In this document: positions 44,084 to 50,233 of the stretch, in pieces
Numbering within the stretch: position 1 is the first letter of the stretch
Layout of the letters: every line of letters begins with the position of its first letter
Assembly (NCBI GenBank): GCA_903927685.1
Contig: CAIYOB010001301.1
Coordinates: 1 to 50,233, forward strand
Origin: an uncultured Planctomycetaceae bacterium
GTDB taxonomy: Bacteria; Planctomycetota; Planctomycetia; Pirellulales; Pirellulaceae
Reading direction: 5' to 3'
Length of the DNA: 50,233 nucleotides
Translations under genes and position numbers: made by a program
The notes under the pieces: model-generated
The model's database searches: none
The model's input: the letters and a program-made list of their open reading frames with translations, nothing else
What the model was told of the DNA's origin: nothing

Positions 44084-45643
44084 ATGAGTTCCCCGCACCC
44101 GCCCTTGGTCAGAACCCGCTTGTCGATCATGATGTTCCTGGAGTTCTTTCTCTGGGGCGGGTGGGGCGTGGCCATCACCGGCTATGCGGCCTCGTTGGGA
44201 TTCACCGGCGGGCAGATCGGCTGGTTGGGAGCCGTGACGGCGATCGGGGCGATCATCTCCCCGCTGTTCGTCGGCCTGATCGCCGACCGCTACTTCGCGG
44301 CTCAGCGGATTCTGTTCGTCTTGCACCTGCTGGGCGGGTTGAGTCTGATCGTGGCCGGATTCCAGACGACGTTTCCCGGCCTGATGACCCTGATGATGTT
44401 GAACGGCTTGTTCTTCATGCCGACCATCGCCTTGGTCAACTCGGTCGGCTTCCGCCACATTCCGGATCCGGACAAGTTCCCGCGGATCGCCATGCTGGGC
44501 ACGGTCGGCTGGATCGCGGCCGTGCTGTTGGCCTCCGTGTTCCTGGGCGGCGCGTCCAAGCCGAATTTCCTGTTCCAGTCGGGCGTGGCCGGAATCGTGC
44601 TGGCGTTTTACTGCCTGACACTGCCCCACACGCCGCCCAAGGGCCAGGCGGCGGGGGATGTGTTCGGCCTGGGGGCGATCAGCCTGCTGAAAGACAGCTC
44701 GATGCTGATCTTCACCACCTGCGTGTTCGTCGTCAGCCTGGTCGCGTGCGGTTACTTTTTCACGCTGCAAGTGCCGATGCTCCAGCAGCGCGGTTATCCC
44801 TCGCCGCTGGCCTTGACCTCGCTGAACCAGTTCTCCGAGTTCGTATTCATGTTCAGCATGCCCTGGTTCGTGTCGCGACTGGGCCTGAAGCGGGTCGTGG
44901 CCTTGGGCATGCTGGCTTGGGGACTGCGCTACCTGTGTTTCGCCTGTCCGGATTTTTCCGCCGCCCTGATCGGGCTGATCCTGCACGGATTCTGCTACAG
45001 TTTCTTCTACGTCGGCTCGTACATGTACTTTGACCAGCGGGCGCCGGTCGAGTTGAAGTCGGGTGCCCAGAGCCTGGTGACCTTCCTGCTGGTCGGCGTC
45101 GGCATGTTCCTGGGCAGCAAGGGCGGCGGCCGGATGATGGAACTGTTCCCGGCCGCCGTTCCGAACATGGCGGCAGCGCTGGGCGACACGTCCGGCAAGG
45201 ACACACGGTCGCTGCCCCCCTGGGAAGATCCGAATGCGGCGACCAGCGCTTGGCGGTACCTCGATCTGTCAGGGACGGTGGGCAGCCTGATCCACGGCGA
45301 ACAGCGGCAAGCAGCCCCGCCGGATATGGGCTCGACCTTCGACGCCAACCGCGATGGCAAGATCACGCTGGCCGAAATCGAGGCGAAATCGGAGTCGACG
45401 TTCGAGTTCGGCAAACAGCAGTACCAACGGGCGGAACTGGTCACGGCGGTGAAACAGATCGCCACCAACGCCAAAGTCGAACCGGACCAGGTCGGCGTGA
45501 CCCGCAAGCAATGGCTGGCCGCCCAGTCCTGCGACTGGCAGCCGATCTGGCTGTACCCGGGCCTCGGGGCACTGGTCGTCCTGGTGATTTTCCTGTTGGC
45601 GTTCAAACCGCCGCAAAAAGCGGCCGAACCGGCTGCCGGTTGA
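44084..45643 (+). CDS. MFS transporter, nucleoside:H+ symporter type, with EF-hand insert
   Basis: The 519-residue inner-membrane carrier resembles the nucleoside:proton symporter (NupG) group of the major facilitator superfamily. The opening, RTRLSIMMFLEFFLWGGWGV, and the loop VGLIADRYFAAQRILF are typical. About eleven membrane segments come before residue 360 and one at about 487-506. Between them lies a hydrophilic stretch of about 120 residues containing a complete EF-hand loop: D420, N422, D424, K426, T428 and E431 in FDANRDGKITLAEIEA. E. coli NupG has 418 residues and no such insert. Calcium binding in the periplasm is plausible. The ATG at 44084 follows a GGGAGGAG site. The substrate is inferred from the family only. 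Confidence 0.8.
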   Translation: MSSPHPPLVRTRLSIMMFLEFFLWGGWGVAITGYAASLGFTGGQIGWLGAVTAIGAIISPLFVGLIADRYFAAQRILFVLHLLGGLSLIVAGFQTTFPGLMTLMMLNGLFFMPTIALVNSVGFRHIPDPDKFPRIAMLGTVGWIAAVLLASVFLGGASKPNFLFQSGVAGIVLAFYCLTLPHTPPKGQAAGDVFGLGAISLLKDSSMLIFTTCVFVVSLVACGYFFTLQVPMLQQRGYPSPLALTSLNQFSEFVFMFSMPWFVSRLGLKRVVALGMLAWGLRYLCFACPDFSAALIGLILHGFCYSFFYVGSYMYFDQRAPVELKSGAQSLVTFLLVGVGMFLGSKGGGRMMELFPAAVPNMAAALGDTSGKDTRSLPPWEDPNAATSAWRYLDLSGTVGSLIHGEQRQAAPPDMGSTFDANRDGKITLAEIEAKSESTFEFGKQQYQRAELVTAVKQIATNAKVEPDQVGVTRKQWLAAQSCDWQPIWLYPGLGALVVLVIFLLAFKPPQKAAEPAAG

Positions 45644-45741
45644 GAGTGCGCGTGAACAAGCGGTAGAGCCGGTCTGCGCCGCCGGACGACAAGTCCTGCG
45701 GCTACACCGCACGAACGTGAGCTGGGCTCGTTTAGCTGCGT

Positions 45742-45798
45742 CCCAACGGGGAGCGCGAAGGTCGAGGGGCTGGCGTCGCGGACGCGCTCCCCGTTGGG
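45742..45798. repeat. 16-bp perfect inverted repeat downstream of the transporter gene
   Basis: CCCAACGGGGAGCGCG (45742-45757) is perfectly inverted as CGCGCTCCCCGTTGGG (45783-45798) around a 25-base spacer. It lies about 100 bases after the transporter stop. No T-tract follows, so it is more likely a palindromic repeat unit than an intrinsic terminator. Short pieces nearby (ACAAGTCCTGCGGCTACA) also look like intergenic repeat sequence. Confidence 0.6.
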
Positions 45799-45866
45799 TC
45801 GCGGTCAAACGACGATGAGACAACCCCACCCGCGCGCGGAACCGCCTGATTCGAGGAGCACGCAAG

Positions 45867-47549
45867 ATGTTGAAGAGAGTGATGCTACCTTGCATGGTCT
45901 GCGCGGTTCTCGTCTTCCGCCCGCAGATCGCTCCGGCCGATCAAACTAGCGCCGGCACCTACGATGTCGTCGTTTACGGCGGCACGTCCGGGGCCGTGAT
46001 TGCGGCGGTCCAAGCCAAGAAGCTGGGCCGTTCGGCGGTCATCGTTTGTCCGGACCGGCACTTGGGCGGGCTGTCCAGCGGCGGGCTGGGCTGGACCGAT
46101 ACGGGCAACAAGGCGGTGATCGGCGGTTTGGCCCGCGAGTTCTATCACCGCGTTTGGAAGCACTACCAGACGCCAGAGGCCTGGAAGTGGCAGAGCCCCG
46201 AGGAGTACGGCAACAAGGGCCAGGGCACGCCGGCGATCGACGGCGAGCAGCGGACGATGTGGATCTTCGAGCCACACGTCGCGGAACGGGTGTTTGACGA
46301 TCTGGTCGCCGAGTACCAGATCCCCGTGCATCGCGACCAGTGGCTGGACCGCGACCAGGGCGTCGCCAAGGTGGACGGCCGCATCCAGTCGATCACCATG
46401 CTCAGCGGCCTGACCGTTCGCGGCCGGGTGTTCATCGACGCGACGTACGAGGGCGACCTGATGGCCGCCGCCGGCGTGGCGTATCACGTCGGTCGCGAAG
46501 CCGCCAGCACCTACGGCGAAAAGTGGAACGGCGTCCAGGTCGGCGTCCTGCACCATCGCCATCATTTCGGCGTGCTCAAGCAGCCGATTGATCCCTACGT
46601 CGTGCCGGGCGACCCGGCCAGCGGGTTGCTGGCTCGCATCAGCCCCGAGCCGCCGGGAACGTACGGCGCGGCCGACAACAAGGTCCAAGCCTACTGTTTC
46701 CGGATGTGCCTGACCGACGACCCGCGCAACCGCGTCGAGTTTCCGCAACCGGCCGGCTACGACGCGGGCCAGTACGAACTGTTGCTGCGGATCTTCCAGG
46801 CCGGCTGGCGGGAAACGTTCGACAAGTTTGACCCGATCCCCAATCACAAGACCGATACCAACAACCACGGGCCGTTCAGCACGGACAACATCGGCTACAA
46901 CTACGACTATCCCGAGGCGTCCTACGAGCGCCGCCGCGAGATCATCCGCGAGCATCAGGCGTACCAGCAAGGCTGGCTGTACTTCATCGCCAACGATCCT
47001 CGGGTACCCGAGGACGTGCGCACGGCGATGGGCAAGTGGGGCTTGGCCCGCGACGAGTTCACGGACAATGGCAACTGGCCGCACCAGATCTACGTCCGCG
47101 AAGCCCGCCGGATGATCGGCCGGTACGTGATGACCGAGAACGAACTGCTGAAGCGGCGGCCGACTCCCGAATCGATCGGGATGGGCTCGTACACCATGGA
47201 CTCGCACAATATCCAGCGGTACGTCACGCCCGAGGGCTATGTGCAGAACGAAGGCGACATCGGCGTGGGCACCAACGGCCCCTACGAAATCGCCTTCGGC
47301 TCGATCCAGCCCCGGAAGGACCAGTGCCAGAACCTGCTGGTTCCGGTGTGCGTCTCCAGTTCGCACATCGCCTTTGGTTCGATCCGGATGGAACCCGTGT
47401 TCATGATCCTCGGCCAGTCGGCTGCGACCGCCGCCGTGCTGGCCATCGAGGCGGACAGCGCGGTGCAGGACGTCGCCTACGAGCGACTCCGCCAGCGTCT
47501 GTTGCAGGACGGCCAGGTGCTCGAATCCGCCCCGTGGCTGGCTCGCTAG
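45867..47549 (+). CDS. Exported FAD-dependent oxidoreductase
   Basis: The 560-residue protein has a signal peptide (MLPCMVCAVLVFRPQIAPA) and an FAD-binding Rossmann motif, YDVVVYGGTSGAVIAAVQAK. The following RHLGGLSSGGLGWTDTGNK and VFIDATYEGDLMAAAGVAYH are typical of the FAD_oxidored group (PF12831). NEGDIGVGTNGPYEIAFGSI and RMEPVFMILGQSAATAAVLA complete the C-terminal flavin part. Members are frequent in planctomycetes, often beside sugar-related genes, but few have known substrates. The start at 45867 gives the signal peptide. The gene is not obviously in an operon with the transporter because a 223-base gap with repeats intervenes. Confidence 0.85.
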   Translation: MLKRVMLPCMVCAVLVFRPQIAPADQTSAGTYDVVVYGGTSGAVIAAVQAKKLGRSAVIVCPDRHLGGLSSGGLGWTDTGNKAVIGGLAREFYHRVWKHYQTPEAWKWQSPEEYGNKGQGTPAIDGEQRTMWIFEPHVAERVFDDLVAEYQIPVHRDQWLDRDQGVAKVDGRIQSITMLSGLTVRGRVFIDATYEGDLMAAAGVAYHVGREAASTYGEKWNGVQVGVLHHRHHFGVLKQPIDPYVVPGDPASGLLARISPEPPGTYGAADNKVQAYCFRMCLTDDPRNRVEFPQPAGYDAGQYELLLRIFQAGWRETFDKFDPIPNHKTDTNNHGPFSTDNIGYNYDYPEASYERRREIIREHQAYQQGWLYFIANDPRVPEDVRTAMGKWGLARDEFTDNGNWPHQIYVREARRMIGRYVMTENELLKRRPTPESIGMGSYTMDSHNIQRYVTPEGYVQNEGDIGVGTNGPYEIAFGSIQPRKDQCQNLLVPVCVSSSHIAFGSIRMEPVFMILGQSAATAAVLAIEADSAVQDVAYERLRQRLLQDGQVLESAPWLAR

Positions 47550-48292
47550 GCATCCGTCCCTTCGATGACGGTTTGCCAGCGGCGGGGCACCGTTGTGTAG
47601 GCTTCCAGGTACGTCGCCTCGAGCGGGACGTTGACATACCAGTCTTCGTCCAGAAACAGCGGCATGTCGGGCAGGACGGCGCCCCACCCGACCGGCTCGA
47701 CATAGGCGTGCGGCAGCATCCCGCCCGTGTACGCGGCCAGCGTCAGCGGTCTGCCTGCAGGCTGTGCCCACGCCGAGCGGGCGAACTGGGACCAGATGGC
47801 CCCGTGGATCCCGTCCGGATCGAAGGTCCCGGGCGGGAAGGGATCGACGACCAGCAGGTGGCAGCCGTGATTCAGGACCGCGACGGCTTTGTCCAGGAAC
47901 CGGTCCAGCGCCGTGCGGCTGGATTTGTTTCCCGGCGACAGGATCTCGAGATACGCCACCACGCGATCTCCGCTGACATGCCGGATGACCAGCGTCCGGC
48001 GACGTCGCGTGTAGATTTCCTCCTCGCTCAGCGAGGCGAGGTAGCTGACCTTCGGGGGCGCGACGGCGACCGCCGTTCCGCCCTGCGGAATGCTGGCCCC
48101 ACCCCCCCAGGGCAAGTCGACCTGCAACGTCAGAACGTCCGGCCCTGTTTCGCCCGCGGTTTGCTCCGCCAGGGCATAGAATTCCGGCGGCAACAGCCCG
48201 TTGTTGAGACGCTTGCTTAGTTCGGCAATCCAGTTGTTGTGAAAGTGATGGTAGGTCCCGGCGTGGACACGCCGCCAATCATGGATGGGCAT
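47546..48292 (-). CDS. DUF4058-like protein
   Basis: The 248-residue protein starts MPIHDWRRVHAGTYHHFHNN and contains YTRRRRTLVIRHVSGDRVVA and YLEILSPGNKSSRTALDRFL. The EILSPGNK block and the C-terminal DEDWYVNVPLEATYLEAY identify it as DUF4058, a family also related to PD-(D/E)XK-like Uma2-type proteins in overall pattern. The function is not known. There is no signal peptide. It is convergent with the oxidoreductase gene and the ends overlap by four bases. The start is the ATG at 48292. Confidence 0.8.
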   Translation of the reverse strand: MPIHDWRRVHAGTYHHFHNNWIAELSKRLNNGLLPPEFYALAEQTAGETGPDVLTLQVDLPWGGGASIPQGGTAVAVAPPKVSYLASLSEEEIYTRRRRTLVIRHVSGDRVVAYLEILSPGNKSSRTALDRFLDKAVAVLNHGCHLLVVDPFPPGTFDPDGIHGAIWSQFARSAWAQPAGRPLTLAAYTGGMLPHAYVEPVGWGAVLPDMPLFLDEDWYVNVPLEATYLEAYTTVPRRWQTVIEGTDA

Positions 48293-48469
48293 TGCCGCTT
48301 CCCCCTTTCGCTCAATCATCCCGCGTTCATTGTAGCCCACGGGGTCGATTACCGTCCAGGCGCACGCATGGGAGAACACGGTTCCATCCTCCCTGGCGTT
48401 CCCCTGTTCGCCCCTCGTCTCCAGCGGTAGAATTCCGCCGTCATCGTGCGTCCCGTCGAAAGCTGATCT

Positions 48470-49240
48470 ATGCCTGACCTTGAGCGTCCTTTGCCAGCCC
48501 GCGAGCCTGTCGCCGAATTCCGGTTGCTGGGGCGTGTGCCGTTCGAGGCGTTCCTGGCGCTGCAGAGCCGGCTGGTGTACGAAGCCGGTGGCCTGGACGA
48601 ACCGCGCATCGTCGTGCTGCTGTGCGAGCATCCGGACTTGATCACCGTCGGCCGAGCCGGCTCGCGCGGACACATCCGGTTCAGCCACGAGCAACTCAAG
48701 CACGAGCAATTGGACGTCCGCTGGGTCGGCCGGGGCGGCGGTTGCGTGTTGCATTCCCCCGGCCAGTTGGCGGTCTATCCGATTGTCCCGCTGGGGCTGT
48801 TGGGCTGGACGGTCGGCGAGTACCTGCGGCGACTGCAGCGAGGGATTCTGGACGGCTTGGCCGAATTGAGCGTGCGCGGCGAGACGTCTGCCAGCAGCTT
48901 CGGCGTCTGGGGACGATCCGGGCTGCTGGCTGGCGTGGGCGTGGCGGTGCGGAGCGGAATCGCCAGTCACGGGGCGTTCATCAACGTCAATCCCGCGATG
49001 CGACGTTACGCGTTCGTGGATGTCTTTCCGACGCCTCCGGACCCGGACAGCGGCAAGGCGGTGATGGGGTGCCTGCTGGCCGAACGGCAAGCGACGGTTA
49101 GAATGTCGGGTGTAAGGGCTGCCCTGGTCAAGACGTTGTCGGCCGCGTTCGGTTGCGAACGCTATCACATGTTCACCGGGCATCCTTGGCTGACCTCCGG
49201 ACCGGAATGCACATGGGAATCTGATGCCAACAGGGCCTGA
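48470..49240 (+). CDS. LipB-like octanoyltransferase homologue lacking the usual catalytic dyad
   Basis: The 256-residue protein has the LipB/lipoate ligase fold. LLCEHPDLITVGRAGSRG and RWVGRGGGCVLHSPGQLAVY correspond to the conserved GR and RGG-x-x-T-x-HGPGQ blocks (RGG 88-90, H95), and SHGAFINVNP to the HGxALN block. In known LipB enzymes a lysine at the start of the KIAAIGV block and a cysteine in PCG form the acyl-transfer dyad. Here those places read LLAGVGV (about 152) and FPTP (about 186-189); the nearest cysteine is C201. It may therefore not act as a conventional octanoyltransferase. It overlaps lipA by 17 bases, which implies a role in lipoate synthesis. Confidence 0.75.
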   Translation: MPDLERPLPAREPVAEFRLLGRVPFEAFLALQSRLVYEAGGLDEPRIVVLLCEHPDLITVGRAGSRGHIRFSHEQLKHEQLDVRWVGRGGGCVLHSPGQLAVYPIVPLGLLGWTVGEYLRRLQRGILDGLAELSVRGETSASSFGVWGRSGLLAGVGVAVRSGIASHGAFINVNPAMRRYAFVDVFPTPPDPDSGKAVMGCLLAERQATVRMSGVRAALVKTLSAAFGCERYHMFTGHPWLTSGPECTWESDANRA

Positions 49241-50153
49241 ATTGCCGATCTTGAATGTCGTCTCGCCGCCGGTTGCGGACCGGCGTCTGCCGCGCTGGTT
49301 GAAACGCCGCGTCCCCAAGGGCAACGCGAACCACTTTACGGCCAGCCTCCTGGATGAACTGCGGCTGGAGACTGTCTGCGACAACGCGCGGTGTCCCAAC
49401 CGCATGGAGTGCTATTCGCAGAAGACGGCGACCTTCATGATCCTGGGCAACGTCTGCACCCGCGCGTGCGGTTTCTGCTCGGTGCCGCGGGGCCAACCCG
49501 AGCCGCCGGCCGAAGACGAGCCGGCGCGCGTGGCGGAAGCGGCCGCGCGGCTCGGCCTGCGGCACGTCGTGATCACGTCGGTCACACGCGACGACCTGCC
49601 GGACGGCGGGGCCGAGCATTTTGCCCGCTGCGTGCTGGCCGTCCGCGAGCGGACCGGGGCGACGATCGAGGTCCTGACGCCGGACTTTATCGACACGCCG
49701 GCCGCCCTGGAACGTGTCGTCGCAGCGGCGCCGGAGGTTTTCAATCACAACACCGAGACGGTCCCGCGGCTGTATCGCCGACTGCGGGGCCCCAAGTCGG
49801 ATTATCGTTGGACGTTGGAGTTGTTGCGGCGAGTGAAGCAGTGGAATCCTGCAATCAAGACCAAGAGCGGCTTGATGCTGGGCGTGGGCGAGACGCCGGA
49901 AGAGATCCTGGACGTCCTGGCCGATCTCCGCGACCACGGCGTCGACTTCCTGACCTTGGGCCAGTACCTGCAGCCCGACACCAGCCGCTACCTGCCGGTT
50001 GTTCGCTACCTGCACCCCGACGAGTTTGACGAACTGGCTCGTGCCGCCAAGGCCCTGGGCTTTGAACAGGTCGCCAGCGGCCCCTTTGTCCGCAGCAGCT
50101 ACCACGCGCGGGACATGGCGAGCGGAGGCAGTCTACCCCGACCTATCCGGTGA
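49224..50153 (+). CDS. lipA: Lipoyl synthase
   Basis: The 309-residue radical-SAM enzyme inserts two sulfurs into octanoyl groups bound to lipoyl domains. The auxiliary cluster cysteines are in CDNARCPNRMEC and the radical-SAM cluster cysteines in CTRACGFCSVPRG. HVVITSVTRDDLPDGGAEHF, FNHNTETVPRLY and KTKSGLMLGVGE are standard LipA blocks. The C-terminal RSSYHA supplies the serine ligand of the auxiliary cluster. All expected residues are present. The start at 49224 overlaps the lipB-like gene, so the two are translationally coupled. Confidence 0.95.
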   Translation: MPTGPELPILNVVSPPVADRRLPRWLKRRVPKGNANHFTASLLDELRLETVCDNARCPNRMECYSQKTATFMILGNVCTRACGFCSVPRGQPEPPAEDEPARVAEAAARLGLRHVVITSVTRDDLPDGGAEHFARCVLAVRERTGATIEVLTPDFIDTPAALERVVAAAPEVFNHNTETVPRLYRRLRGPKSDYRWTLELLRRVKQWNPAIKTKSGLMLGVGETPEEILDVLADLRDHGVDFLTLGQYLQPDTSRYLPVVRYLHPDEFDELARAAKALGFEQVASGPFVRSSYHARDMASGGSLPRPIR

Positions 50154-50160
50154 ACCTCGC

Positions 50161-50196
50161 CCAAAAAGAAACGGACCGGAAGTGGTTCCGGTCCGT
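50161..50196 (-). terminator. Intrinsic terminator for a minus-strand transcript
   Basis: ACGGACCGGAA (50171-50181) pairs perfectly with TTCCGGTCCGT (50186-50196) around a GTGG loop, an 11-bp stem. On the minus strand it is followed by TTTCTTTTTGG (the complement of 50161-50171), a good U-tract. On the plus strand no T-run follows, but the hairpin may also slow polymerase leaving lipA. It implies a convergent minus-strand gene to the right of the window. Confidence 0.7.
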
Positions 50197-50233
50197 GACG
50201 GGGAGGATTTTCCAGCGAGCTGTCACCGCCCGC

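Noticed and set aside
50171..50196. Terminator for lipA on the plus strand
   Set aside because: The bases after the hairpin on the plus strand are GACGGGGAGG with no T-run; the T-tract is on the minus-strand side.

Overview
The window is about 50 kb of GC-rich bacterial chromosome that reads as a planctomycete, probably in or near the Pirellulales. The evidence is a DUF1598-type secreted protein, a Cys/Tyr/Gly-rich protein ending in a TIGR03000-like domain, a very large signal peptidase I with a zinc ribbon, many secreted carbohydrate-active proteins, Tat-dependent TIM-barrel proteins, and several families of short palindromic repeats between genes. The assignment rests on recalled protein families; no database search was made. 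No rRNA, tRNA or CRISPR array was found.

Layout. Positions 1-3,450 are an accessory patch: the C-terminal third of a SNF2-type helicase, twin hairpin repeats, a Y1 (HUH) transposase with two fused Y1 domains, a VapC-type toxin-antitoxin pair and a decayed KptA fragment. Positions 3,439-16,732 hold mostly housekeeping and conserved planctomycete genes: ribokinase, a small conserved protein, the DUF1598 protein, a MobA-like nucleotidyltransferase, the TIGR03000 protein, an FGGY sugar kinase, a class II HDAC-like deacetylase, a membrane protein, a BRCT-MerR-TPR protein, signal peptidase I and LptB. Positions 16,803-25,563 hold a GH106-like hydrolase, an orphan antitoxin, a SpoU methyltransferase, the pair UlaG-like lactonase/SDR (ATGA overlap), a truncated glycosidase-like gene, and the pair PQQ-type beta-propeller/hydroxypyruvate isomerase (ATGA overlap).

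Positions 26,021-37,078 are a minus-strand run: anti-sigma-like protein, two LamG-GH32 proteins, an S46 dipeptidyl peptidase, a group II PLP decarboxylase and RNase HI. A 1,371-residue LamG protein follows (37,610-41,725), then on the plus strand a Tat-exported TIM-barrel protein, a repeat-rich gap, an MFS nucleoside-type transporter carrying an EF-hand, and an FAD oxidoreductase. A DUF4058 gene (minus strand) and lipB-like/lipA (plus strand) close the window, with an intrinsic terminator serving an incoming minus-strand gene.

How it fits together. Much of the window suits an organism living on polysaccharides and glycoproteins: secreted GH106, GH32 and LamG proteins and S46 peptidase outside the cytoplasm, then kinases, lactonase, dehydrogenase, isomerase and transporter for the released sugars and nucleosides. 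This pathway reading is inference; no regulator ties the genes together. The most unusual items are the tandem-Y1 transposase, the LipB homologue lacking the usual Cys/Lys dyad beside an intact LipA, the signal peptidase with a zinc ribbon and a large insert, the BRCT-MerR-TPR fusion, and the EF-hand in a transporter loop.
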